DNA from: Luteimonas salinisoli
GTDB taxonomy: Bacteria; Pseudomonadota; Gammaproteobacteria; Xanthomonadales; Xanthomonadaceae
DNA length: 48,137 bases
NCBI RefSeq assembly: GCF_013425525.1
Contig: NZ_JACCKA010000012.1
Location: 1-48,137, forward strand
Direction of reading: 5' to 3'
Positions 33,348 through 41,931 of this stretch are shown piece by piece (position 1 is the first letter of the stretch; each line of letters opens with the position of its first letter). The position numbers and the translations under genes were made by a program. Under the pieces are notes generated by a model. It saw only the letters and a program-made list of their open reading frames with translations. It did not search any database and had not been told where the DNA came from.

Positions 33348-35347
33348 GCGTCGTCGCGTCGCTCCGGCGGACTCGTGGCGCCGCCCCGGCGCTGCTGCTG
33401 GCCGCGCTGGCGCTGACCGCGGCCGCGGCCGCCAGTGCGCAGGAGGCGTCCGGTGGATCCGACGCGCCGGCGCCGCTGCTGCACCCGATGTTCCAGGACC
33501 ACGCGGTGCTGCAGCGCGGCCAGCCGCTGCGCCTGTACGGGAGTGCGCCGCCCGGCCAGCAGGTGCAGGTGGAGTTCGCAGGGCGCCGCGCCCGTGCGCG
33601 CGCCGACAACGACGGCCGCTGGGAAGCGCGGCTGCCGGCGCTGCGGGCCGGAGGGCCGCACGCGCTCACCGCGCGCGCCGGCGAACGGGTGCAGCGCGTC
33701 GAGGACGTGCTGGTCGGCGACGTGTGGCTGTGCGCGGGCCAGTCCAACATGGAGCTGCAGGTGTGGCGCGCGCTCGACGCCCGCGCCGAACTGGCCGACG
33801 CCGGCAACGATCGCATCCGCCTGCTCACCGTGCCCAAGGCGGGTGCCGCGCTGCCGCAGGACGATTTCGCCGAACCGGTGCGCTGGCGCCCGGTGGACGC
33901 CGACGCGGTGCGCGACTTCTCTGCCGCCTGCTACTTCTTCGCCCGCGAACTGCAGCGGAGCATCGACGTGCCGATGGGGCTGGTCAGCGCCGCCTGGGGT
34001 GGTTCGCGGATCCAGGCGTGGACCAGCGGCGCGGCGCTGCGCGCGGCCGGCGGGCACGAGGACGAGCTGGCGGCGCTGCGGCAGTACGCCGCGGATCCGG
34101 TTGCCGCAGGCGCGCGCTGGGGCGAGCTCTGGGGGCAGTGGTGGCGCGGCCGCGAAGGCGCGGCCGCCGGCGACGAACCCTGGCGAGCCGACTACGCGCC
34201 CGGCCGCGACTGGCGCCCGGCACCGCCCGAGCTCGGCCCGTGGGAGCAGTGGGGCGTGGCCGAACTGGCCGAGCACGACGGCATGGTCTGGTATCGCGCC
34301 AGCGCGCGCCTGGACGCCGCACAGGCGGCGCAGGACGCGGTGCTGGTGCTCGGCCCGGTCGACGAGACCGACATGACCTGGGTGAATGGCCGCGGCGTCG
34401 GCAGCGCCTACGACCCGGGCGGCGCGCGCGAATACCCGCTGCCGACGGGGCTGCTGCAGGCGGGCGACAACACCGTGGTGGTGAACGCGCTCGATACCTA
34501 CCGTGCCGGCGGCCTCGGCGGGCCGGCGTCGGCGCAGTATCTGCGCCTGGCGGACGGCTCGCGCGTGCCGCTGCAGGGTTGGCGCTACCGCGTCGAGTCC
34601 GGCAGCGACTGGCCGCCGCCGGCGCCGTGGCAGTCCGCGGCGGGCATGTCGACGCTGTACAACGGCATGATCGCGCCGCTCGGTCGCTACGGCCTGCGCG
34701 GGATGCTCTGGTACCAGGGCGAGTCCAACACCCTCGAGGCGGAGCGCTACGCCGACCAGCTGCGTACGCTGCGCGCCGACTGGCGCGACCGCTTCGGCGA
34801 GGGCCTGCCGCTGCTGGTGGTGCAGCTGGCCGGCTACGGCATGCCGAAGGCGCACCCGGCGGAGAGCGGCTGGGCCGAGCTGCGCGAAGCGCAGCGGCGC
34901 GTCGCCGACGAGGACACCGGCACCGGCCTGGCGGTGACCATCGACATCGGCGACCGCTACGACCTGCATCCGCCGAACAAGCAGGAACTCGGCCGGCGTC
35001 TGGCGCGCGCGGCGCGCCACGTGGTCTACGGCGAGCGGCTGGCGCCGAGCGGGCCGGTGCCGCGATCGGTGCGCCGCGAAGGGGAGACCGTGACGGTGGC
35101 GTTCGACGACGTCGACGGCGAGCTGCTCGCCTACGGGGCCGAGGGCCCGCTCGGCTTCGAGCTGTGCGGTCCGGCACCGGAGACCTGCCGCTGGGCACAG
35201 GCGTCGATCAACGGCCAAGAGGTGGTGCTGCGCGGCGCGCCAGCCGCGACGCGGGTGCGCTACGGCTGGGCCGACAGCCCCCTGCTCAACATGTTCGACG
35301 GCGCCGGCCTGCCGGCTGGGCCGTTCGAGACCTCGATCGACGAATAG
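33344..35347 (+). CDS. Sialate O-acetylesterase-like carbohydrate esterase (probable acetyl-xylan esterase)
   Basis: A 667-residue SGNH-type esterase with a signal peptide ([18 protein letters not shown], about residues 16-33). Block I is [14 protein letters not shown] with the nucleophile Ser134, block III is [11 protein letters not shown], and block V has [20 protein letters not shown] with Asp and His. A beta-sandwich insert lies between blocks I and III. In xylan clusters such esterases remove acetyl groups, often after GH67 action. It is translationally coupled to agu67. The exact ester substrate is inferred. Confidence 0.88.
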   Translation: MSVVASLRRTRGAAPALLLAALALTAAAAASAQEASGGSDAPAPLLHPMFQDHAVLQRGQPLRLYGSAPPGQQVQVEFAGRRARARADNDGRWEARLPALRAGGPHALTARAGERVQRVEDVLVGDVWLCAGQSNMELQVWRALDARAELADAGNDRIRLLTVPKAGAALPQDDFAEPVRWRPVDADAVRDFSAACYFFARELQRSIDVPMGLVSAAWGGSRIQAWTSGAALRAAGGHEDELAALRQYAADPVAAGARWGELWGQWWRGREGAAAGDEPWRADYAPGRDWRPAPPELGPWEQWGVAELAEHDGMVWYRASARLDAAQAAQDAVLVLGPVDETDMTWVNGRGVGSAYDPGGAREYPLPTGLLQAGDNTVVVNALDTYRAGGLGGPASAQYLRLADGSRVPLQGWRYRVESGSDWPPPAPWQSAAGMSTLYNGMIAPLGRYGLRGMLWYQGESNTLEAERYADQLRTLRADWRDRFGEGLPLLVVQLAGYGMPKAHPAESGWAELREAQRRVADEDTGTGLAVTIDIGDRYDLHPPNKQELGRRLARAARHVVYGERLAPSGPVPRSVRREGETVTVAFDDVDGELLAYGAEGPLGFELCGPAPETCRWAQASINGQEVVLRGAPAATRVRYGWADSPLLNMFDGAGLPAGPFETSIDE

Positions 35348-35450
35348 CGACACAGCGCAAAACCGAGACGGACCCTCCGAGCCGAGCAGCAGCGCCAGCC
35401 ATAGCGACAGCGGACCCTCTGAACCGAGCAGCAGCACCAGCCATGACCGA
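35344..35450 (+). repeat. 42-bp tandem repeat at the esterase-manD junction
   Basis: Two copies of a 42-bp unit start CGGACCCTC (35369 and 35411) and end GCAGC(A/G)CCAGCCAT(A/G). The head ATAGCGACA also occurs at the esterase stop (35344), so a third partial copy is present. The manD ATG lies in the last copy, where the first copy has ATA. Being 42 bases long, the unit preserves the frame leading into manD. Confidence 0.8.
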
Positions 35451-36705
35451 CCCGACTTCCACCGCACCCCTGACCGCACCCGAGGGTTCCGCGCGCGAGC
35501 GCGAGATCGTCGAGGCCCGGGTGATCGTCACCAGCCCCGGGCGCAACTTCGTGACGCTGAAGATCGTCACCCGTTCCGGGGTGTACGGCGTGGGCGATGC
35601 CACCCTCAACGGCCGCGAACTGGCGGTGGCCAGCTACCTGCAGGACCACGTGGTGCCCAACCTGATCGGCCGCGACGCCGGCCGCATCGAGGACGCCTGG
35701 CAGTTCCTGCACCGCGGCGCGTACTGGCGGCGCGGCCCGGTGACCATGACCGCGATTGCCGCGGTCGACGTGGCGCTGTGGGACATCCTCGGCAAGATGG
35801 CCGGGCTGCCGCTGTACCGGCTGCTGGGCGGGCGCTCGCGCGAGGGCGCGCTGGTCTACGGCCACGCCAACGGCCGCGACATCGACGAGGCCAGCGATGC
35901 GGTCGGCAGGTTCATCGAGCAGGGCTTCCTGGCGGTGCGCGCGCAGTGCGGCGTGCCCGGGGTGAAGAAGGCCTACGGCATTTCCAGCGGCAAGGCCTAT
36001 GAGCCGGCCGAGAGCGAGCTGCCGGCCGAGACCGTGTGGAACACGCCGCGCTATCTGGAGACCGCGCCGAAGCTGTTCGAGCGCCTGCGCGCCGATCACG
36101 GCAACCAGGTCGAGCTGCTGCACGATGTGCACCACCGCCTCACTCCGATCGAGGCGGCGCGACTGGCGCGCGATCTGGAGCCGTACCGGCTGTTCTGGCT
36201 GGAGGACGCCACCCCGGCCGAGAACCAGCAGGCGTTCGAGCTGATCCGCCAGCACTCGGTCACCGCGCTGGCGGTGGGGGAAGTCTTCAATTCGATCTGG
36301 GACTGCAAGCACCTGATCGAGCGCCAGCTGATCGACTACATCCGCACCACCATCGTGCACGGCGGCGGCATCAGCCACGTGCGCCGGCTGGCCGACTTCG
36401 CAGCGCTGTACCAGGTCCGTACCGGCTTCCACGGGGCCACCGATCTCTCTCCGGTGACCATGGGTGCGGCGCTGCATTTCGACACCTGGGTGCCGAACTT
36501 CGGGATCCAGGAATACATGTTCCATACCGAAGAGACCGACGCCGTGTTCCCGCACGACTACGTGCTGCGCGACGGCCGCCTGCACGTCGGCGACACGCCA
36601 GGGCACGGTGTCGACATCGACGAGGCGCTGGCGGCGAAACACCCGTATGCGCCGAAGCAGCTGCCGATCGCGCGCCTGGAAGACGGCGCGATGTGGGACT
36701 GGTGA
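35443..36705 (+). CDS. manD: D-mannonate dehydratase, enolase superfamily (ManD type)
   Basis: A 420-residue enolase-superfamily enzyme that converts D-mannonate to 2-keto-3-deoxy-D-gluconate in glucuronate breakdown. Metal ligands are Asp228 and Glu254 ([12 protein letters not shown]) and Glu280 ([12 protein letters not shown]); the acid/base is His230 in HDVHHRLTP, the feature that marks mannonate dehydratases. [20 protein letters not shown] is typical. It replaces the unrelated TIM-barrel UxuA of enterics. The ATG at 35443 has no clear ribosome-binding site because a 42-bp tandem repeat occupies the leader. Confidence 0.93.
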   Translation: MTDPTSTAPLTAPEGSAREREIVEARVIVTSPGRNFVTLKIVTRSGVYGVGDATLNGRELAVASYLQDHVVPNLIGRDAGRIEDAWQFLHRGAYWRRGPVTMTAIAAVDVALWDILGKMAGLPLYRLLGGRSREGALVYGHANGRDIDEASDAVGRFIEQGFLAVRAQCGVPGVKKAYGISSGKAYEPAESELPAETVWNTPRYLETAPKLFERLRADHGNQVELLHDVHHRLTPIEAARLARDLEPYRLFWLEDATPAENQQAFELIRQHSVTALAVGEVFNSIWDCKHLIERQLIDYIRTTIVHGGGISHVRRLADFAALYQVRTGFHGATDLSPVTMGAALHFDTWVPNFGIQEYMFHTEETDAVFPHDYVLRDGRLHVGDTPGHGVDIDEALAAKHPYAPKQLPIARLEDGAMWDW

Positions 36706-36733
36706 GGCGATGTCCTTCGCTCCGTCGTCGCGG

Positions 36734-37016
36734 CCTGCCCTCACCCCAGCCCTCTCCCGCGAAGCGGGAGAGGGAGCAGGAGCGGCGCAGCGCGGGAATG
36801 GAGCAGGAGCGGCGCAGCACAGCGAGGGCGCAGGAGCGGCGCAGCACTGTGAGAAAGCAGGAGCGTCGCCGTACCGTGAGGGAACAGCAGCAGCGCCGCC
36901 GCACCGTGAGGAAGCAGGAGCGGTGCAGCACTGTGAGGGAGCAGAGGCACCGCGGCGCTGCACTTCCCTTCTCCCGCTTGCGGGAGAAGGTGCCCCGCAG
37001 GGGCGGATGAGGGCAG
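36734..37016 (+). repeat. Hairpin-bounded repeat element with internal 27-bp tandem repeats
   Basis: The left end is CTGCCCTCACCCC plus a hairpin (11-bp stem CCCTCTCCCGC, 36750-36774). The right end is a hairpin (CCTTCTCCCGC, 36967-36990) plus GGGCGGATGAGGGCAG, the imperfect inverse of the left end, so it looks like a MITE. Between them lie about 6.5 units of a 27-bp repeat (GAGCAGGAGCGGCGCAGCAC..., 36774-36938; one unit is 30 bp). All units are multiples of 3 and the frame is open. The right terminal repeat supplies the ATG of the GH43 gene. Confidence 0.85.
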
Positions 37017-38767
37017 CCCGCCGCATCGCAGCGGCCCGCGCCCTCCTCATCGCCGCGCTGCTGCTGCCGCTGTGCGCCCAGGCCCGGCAGCCGGTGCTGT
37101 TCGACTGGTTCGAGTACAGCGGCCGCGACGCGGTGTTCGAGACCCCGCTCCCCGATGGCCACTACCGCAATCCGGTGCTGGCCGGCTTCCACCCGGACCC
37201 CAGCATCACCCGCGCCGGCGACCGCTACTACCTGGTCAACTCCAGCTTCGCCTACTACCCAGGCATCCCGGTGTTCGAAAGCGCCGACCTGGTGCACTGG
37301 GAACAGATCGGCCACGTCGTCGACCGGCCGGACATGCTCGACTTCGACGGCCTCGGCGTCTCGCGCGGCGTGTTCGCACCGGCGATCGAATTCCACGACG
37401 GCACCTTCTACCTGGTCACCACCGCGGTCGACAGCGGCGGCAACTTCGTCGTCACCGCCACCGATCCGGCCGGCCCCTGGTCGGATCCGGTGTGGCTGCC
37501 CGGCATCGACGGCATCGATCCCTCACTGTTCTTCGACCGCGACGGCCGCGTCTACCTGCTCAACAACGGCCCGCCCGAAGGCGAGCCGCGCTACGACGGC
37601 CACCGCGCGGTGTGGCTGCAGGCATTCGACCTCGACGCGATGCAGCCGACCGGCCCGCGCCGGTTGCTGGTCGACGGCGGCGTCGACCCGTCCACCAACC
37701 CGATCTGGATCGAAGGCCCGCACCTCTACCGTCGCGACGGCTGGTACTACCTCAACTGCGCCGAGGGCGGCACCGGCCCGCAGCATTCGCAGGTGATCCT
37801 GCGCAGCCGGGACGTGTGGGGGCCGTACGAACCCTACGACCGCAATCCCATCCTCACCCAGCGCGACCTGCCCGACGACCGCGCCGACCCGGTCACCAAC
37901 GCCGGCCACGCCGACCTGGTGCAAGGGCCGGACGGCAGCTGGTGGGCCACCTTCCTCGCCAGCCGCAACTACGACCGCGCGCACTACAACACCGGCCGCG
38001 AGACCTTTCTGCTGCCGGTGCAATGGCGCGACGGCTGGCCGGTGATCCTCGAACCCGGCCGGACCATTCCCTACGTGGCGCCGGCGCCATCATGGATGGA
38101 CGGCGCTGCCGACCAGGCGCCGATGACCGGCAACTTCAGCTGGCGCGACGAGTTCGACGGCCCGGCGCTCGACGGCGCCTGGCGCTTCGTCCGCGTACCG
38201 AAGCAGGACTGGGCCGATCTGCAGGCGCAGCCCGGCTGGCTGGCGATCCAGCCGCTGGCCGAGGGCCTGGACACGCTGCGCAACCCGGCATACCTGGCCC
38301 GTCGCCAGCAGCACCTCGCGTTCGAGGCCAGCACCGCGCTGCGCCTGCCAGCGGAGCCGGGCACCGAAGCCGGGCTGGCCGCGTTCCAGAACGAGCGCTA
38401 CTGGTACTTCCTCGGCGTGCGCCGCGGCGCGAACGCGGCCGAGGCCGAGGTATTCCTGGAGCGCAGCGCCGGCGACGGGCGCGAGCTCGTCGCCACCGCC
38501 GCGCTGCCGCCCTCCGCGAACGGCGCCGCAGCGACAGACGACCGCAACCGGGCCGCAGCGCACGACGCTGCCGCAGCGGCCCCCACGGCAACGGTGTCGC
38601 TGCGCATCACCGGCGACGCCGGCACCTACGGCTTCGCCTTCGACGCCGGCGACGGCTGGCAATGGCTGGCGCGCGACCAGGACGGCACCGTGCTCAGCAC
38701 CGAGACCGCCGGCGGCTTCGTCGGCGCCACCGTCGGGCCGCACGCCCGGCTCGCGCCGGACAGATGA
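37007..38767 (+). CDS. GH43 family beta-xylosidase / alpha-L-arabinofuranosidase
   Basis: A 586-residue exported enzyme (signal peptide MRAARRIAAARALLIAALLL...CAQA, about 25 residues). The five-bladed GH43 domain has the catalytic triad Asp64 (GFHPDPSI), Asp171 (GIDPSLFF) and Glu236 (WIEGPHLY). A C-terminal beta-sandwich (GH43 C2/XynB type, about residues 370-580) contains DEFDGPALDGAWRFVR and a low-complexity stretch. It cuts xylose or arabinose from oligosaccharides. The ATG lies in the terminal repeat of the upstream element; a longer in-frame start at 36710 would put 99 repeat-coded residues before the signal peptide and is less likely. Confidence 0.9.
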   Translation: MRAARRIAAARALLIAALLLPLCAQARQPVLFDWFEYSGRDAVFETPLPDGHYRNPVLAGFHPDPSITRAGDRYYLVNSSFAYYPGIPVFESADLVHWEQIGHVVDRPDMLDFDGLGVSRGVFAPAIEFHDGTFYLVTTAVDSGGNFVVTATDPAGPWSDPVWLPGIDGIDPSLFFDRDGRVYLLNNGPPEGEPRYDGHRAVWLQAFDLDAMQPTGPRRLLVDGGVDPSTNPIWIEGPHLYRRDGWYYLNCAEGGTGPQHSQVILRSRDVWGPYEPYDRNPILTQRDLPDDRADPVTNAGHADLVQGPDGSWWATFLASRNYDRAHYNTGRETFLLPVQWRDGWPVILEPGRTIPYVAPAPSWMDGAADQAPMTGNFSWRDEFDGPALDGAWRFVRVPKQDWADLQAQPGWLAIQPLAEGLDTLRNPAYLARRQQHLAFEASTALRLPAEPGTEAGLAAFQNERYWYFLGVRRGANAAEAEVFLERSAGDGRELVATAALPPSANGAAATDDRNRAAAHDAAAAAPTATVSLRITGDAGTYGFAFDAGDGWQWLARDQDGTVLSTETAGGFVGATVGPHARLAPDR

Positions 38768-38778
38768 GGAACTCCCCC

Positions 38779-41709
38779 ATGCGCACTCCATCGACCCGTT
38801 CCAGGCTCTTCCGACAGGCGCGTGCTGCGTCGGGCTCGCCATGCGCCGCACTCCCGAAGCGCCTGGCCGATTGCGAACACGCCGGACTTCGGCGCCGCGG
38901 TGCAAAGGGCAACGGCCTCGCGCTGCTCGCCCTGGTCTTCACCCTCGGCTGTGCCACCGCCTGGGCCGCCGATCCGGAACCGCAGGCCGGCGATGCGGAG
39001 GCGAACGCGCCCTGGCTGGATCCGGAGCGCAGCTTCGAGGAGCGCGCCGCGGAGCTGGTCGCGCGCATGACCCTGGAAGAGAAGGCCGCGCAGATGCAGC
39101 ACGACACCCCGGCCATCGAGCGCCTGGGCGTGCCGGCCTACGACTGGTGGAACGAGGCGCTGCACGGCGTGGCCCGCGCCGGCGGCGCCACCGTGTTCCC
39201 GCAGGCGATCGGCCTGGCGGCCACCTTCGACACCGAACTGATGGCCGAGATCGCCCACGCCATCGGCGACGAGGCCCGCGCCAAGCACCACGAGTTCGCC
39301 GCCCGCGGCCAGCGCGGCCGCTACCAGGGGCTGACGTTCTGGTCGCCCAACATCAACATCTTCCGCGACCCGCGCTGGGGCCGCGGCCAGGAGACCTACG
39401 GCGAGGACCCGTTCCTCACCGCGCGCATGGGGGTGACCTTCGTGCGCGGGCTGCAGGGCGACGGCCCCGGCGATGCCGGCATCGACACCCCGTACCGCAA
39501 GCTCGACGCCACCGCCAAGCACTTCGCCGTGCACAGCGGCCCCGAGGCCGACCGCCACCACTTCGACGTGCATCCGTCGAAGCGCGACCTCTACGAGACC
39601 TACCTGCCGGCGTTCCAGGCGCTGGTGCAGGAGGGCGACGTGGCCGCGGTGATGGGTGCCTACAACCGCGTCTATGGCGAGTCGGCCAGCGCCAGCCGGT
39701 TTCTGCTGCGCGACATCCTGCGCCGCGACTGGGGCTTCGACGGCTACGTGATGTCCGACTGCTGGGCGGTCGAGGACATCTGGAAGAACCACAAGATCGT
39801 CGCCACCGTGGAAGAGGCCTCGGCGCTGGCGGTGAAGCACGGCACCGAACTCAACTGCGGCCACAGCTACGCCAAGGCGCTGCCGGTGGCGGTGCGCGAG
39901 GGGTTGATCGACGAGGCCGAGCTCGACGCCGCGCTCACCACGCTGATGGCGGCGCGCTTCCGCCTGGGGATGTTCGATCCGCCGGAGCTGGTGCCGTGGG
40001 CGGCGATTCCGTACGCCACCAACCAGTCGCCCGCGCACGACGCGCTCGCGCGCCGCGCCGCGCAGGCGTCCATCGTGCTGCTGAAGAACGAGGGCCTGCT
40101 GCCGCTGTCGAAGGACCTGCGCCGGGTGGCGGTGATCGGCCCCACCGCCGACGACACCATGTCGCTGCTCGGCAACTACTACGGCACACCGGCCGCGCCG
40201 GTCACGGTGCTGGAAGGCATCCGCGCGGCGCTGCCGGACGCCGAGGTGGTCCACGCCCGCGGCGCCGACCTGGTCGAGGGCCGCGACGATCCGGCCGCGG
40301 CGCCGCTGATCGAGCCGCGCCACCTGCGCCCGTCGACGGACTCGAACGAACGCGGCCTGCGCGGCGAGTACTTCCGCGGCCGCGCGCTGGAAGGCGAGCC
40401 GGTGCTGACCCGCGTCGATGCCCAGGTCGGCTTCCGCTGGGACCGCGGCGCGCCCACCGACGACCTGGCAGCGCGCGGCGAGATCGCCCCGGCGCAGGCG
40501 CTGGCCGGCGAGGACTTCAGCGTGCGCTGGAGCGGCCAGCTGCTGCCGCCGGAGAGCGGGCGCTACGAGCTGCACGTCGCCGCCAACGACGGCTTCCGCC
40601 TGTTCCTGGACGACGCGCCGGTGCTCGAGCGCTGGGACGATGCCGAGCGCCTGACCGGCGACAGCGTCGAGCTGGAGCTGGAAGCCGGCCGCGCCTACGA
40701 CCTGCGCCTGGAGTACTACGAGGCCGAGCGCGACGCCGGCGTGCGCCTGGCCTGGCGCATGCCGGGCGCCAAGCCGCCGTTCGAGGAGGCGATGGCGGCC
40801 GCGCGCGACGCCGAAGTGGTGGTGTTCGTCGGCGGCCTGACCGGCGACGTCGAGGGCGAGGAGATGGAGGTCAGCTACCCCGGCTTCGCCGGCGGCGACC
40901 GCACCGACCTGCGCCTGCCCGCACCGCAGCGCAAGCTGCTGGAGGCGCTGCACGCCACCGGCAAGCCGGTGGTGCTGGTGCTCACCACCGGCTCGGCGCT
41001 GGCCATCGACTGGACCCAGGCCAACCTGCCGGCGGTGCTGGTGGCCTGGTACCCCGGCCAGCGCGGCGGCAGCGCGGTGGCCGACGTGCTGTTCGGCGAT
41101 GCCAATCCGGCCGGCCGCCTGCCGGTGACCTTCTACAGCGCCGACGAGCAGCTGCCCGCGTTCGACGACTACGCCATGGCCGGCCGCACCTACCGGTATT
41201 TCGACGGCGAGCCGCTGTACCCGTTCGGGCACGGGCTGTCCTACACCCGCTTCGCCTACGGCGACCTGCGCCTGGCCGGTGGCGACGGCCCCGGTGCCAG
41301 CAGCGGGCGTGACGGCGATCGCGCGTCGGCGCCGGCGCCGGCGACTGCCGGCGGCAACGCCGAGGCGGGCGCGGATCCGGTCGTGCTCGGCCCGGAAGAT
41401 GCGCTGACCGTACAGGTCGACGTCACCAACGTCGGCGCGCGTGCCGGCGAGGAAGTGGTGCAGCTGTACCTGCGCGCCGTGGATCCGCAGCGCGAACGCG
41501 CCCGCCGCGAGCTCCGCGGCTTCCAACGCATCGCCCTGCAGCCGGGCGCAACCCGCACCGTCGCGTTCACCGTCGAACCGGCCCGCGATTTGCGCCACTA
41601 CGACGAGGCGGCCGGCGACTACGCGGTCGACCCCGGCGCCTACGAGGTCGAGATCGGCGCCTCCAGCGCCGACATCCGCACCCGTGCCCGTTTCGATGTC
41701 TCTCCGTAG
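38779..41709 (+). CDS. GH3 family beta-xylosidase/beta-glucosidase with PA14 insert
   Basis: A 976-residue secreted enzyme. A long n-region and a hydrophobic segment (GLALLALVFTLGCATAWA) form the export signal. The GH3 N-terminal barrel has the nucleophile Asp327 in GYVMSDCW. The C-terminal sandwich is interrupted by a PA14 domain (about residues 520-670, LRGEYFRGRALEG ... YDLRLEYYEAERDAGVRLAW). A Gly/Ala-rich insert (about 835-865) precedes the fibronectin-like end. Family members of this architecture are exo-xylosidases in xylan loci. The ATG at 38779 is preferred (GAGGAA upstream); an ATG at 38764 overlapping the previous stop is possible. The TAG stop lies in a REP head. Confidence 0.92.
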   Translation: MRTPSTRSRLFRQARAASGSPCAALPKRLADCEHAGLRRRGAKGNGLALLALVFTLGCATAWAADPEPQAGDAEANAPWLDPERSFEERAAELVARMTLEEKAAQMQHDTPAIERLGVPAYDWWNEALHGVARAGGATVFPQAIGLAATFDTELMAEIAHAIGDEARAKHHEFAARGQRGRYQGLTFWSPNINIFRDPRWGRGQETYGEDPFLTARMGVTFVRGLQGDGPGDAGIDTPYRKLDATAKHFAVHSGPEADRHHFDVHPSKRDLYETYLPAFQALVQEGDVAAVMGAYNRVYGESASASRFLLRDILRRDWGFDGYVMSDCWAVEDIWKNHKIVATVEEASALAVKHGTELNCGHSYAKALPVAVREGLIDEAELDAALTTLMAARFRLGMFDPPELVPWAAIPYATNQSPAHDALARRAAQASIVLLKNEGLLPLSKDLRRVAVIGPTADDTMSLLGNYYGTPAAPVTVLEGIRAALPDAEVVHARGADLVEGRDDPAAAPLIEPRHLRPSTDSNERGLRGEYFRGRALEGEPVLTRVDAQVGFRWDRGAPTDDLAARGEIAPAQALAGEDFSVRWSGQLLPPESGRYELHVAANDGFRLFLDDAPVLERWDDAERLTGDSVELELEAGRAYDLRLEYYEAERDAGVRLAWRMPGAKPPFEEAMAAARDAEVVVFVGGLTGDVEGEEMEVSYPGFAGGDRTDLRLPAPQRKLLEALHATGKPVVLVLTTGSALAIDWTQANLPAVLVAWYPGQRGGSAVADVLFGDANPAGRLPVTFYSADEQLPAFDDYAMAGRTYRYFDGEPLYPFGHGLSYTRFAYGDLRLAGGDGPGASSGRDGDRASAPAPATAGGNAEAGADPVVLGPEDALTVQVDVTNVGARAGEEVVQLYLRAVDPQRERARRELRGFQRIALQPGATRTVAFTVEPARDLRHYDEAAGDYAVDPGAYEVEIGASSADIRTRARFDVSP

Positions 41710-41733
41710 ACGGGGCCCATGGCCGCGAAGTCC
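41706..41733 (+). repeat. REP palindrome covering the GH3 stop codon
   Basis: GTAGACGGGGCCCATGGCCG then CGAAGTCC matches the REP consensus GTAGGAGCGGCCCATGGCCG; the TAG of its head is the stop codon of the GH3 gene. Confidence 0.7.
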
Positions 41734-41807
41734 GGGCGGGGCTGCGCACCCGCGGCGGCGGCCGGCTTCGGCTGGCTCGAATGCGACCGCAGGCCCAGCG
41801 CGCCGCG

Positions 41808-41837
41808 CCGGCTTTCGCGTGCACGGCACGCTCCCAC
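41808..41837 (-). repeat. REP palindrome, inverted copy
   Basis: On the minus strand GTGGGAGCGTGCCGTGCACG then CGAAAGCCGG: GTGGG head and a GCGTGC/GCACGC stem. With the copy at 41706 it makes a head-to-head pair in the 222-base gap before uxuB. Nothing else is seen in that gap. Confidence 0.65.
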
Positions 41838-41931
41838 GATGGGCCGGGTCTCGCGCCAGCGATATGCGTGCCGGGCGTCGCACCGCCGGCATCGCGGGTG
41901 GGCAATGTGCCGCGGGCCGGACGAGGCGATC

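Noticed and set aside
36710..37006. A longer GH43 start that would translate the 27-bp repeats
   Set aside because: The ribosome-binding site is too close to that ATG and a normal signal peptide would become internal; kept as a comment only.
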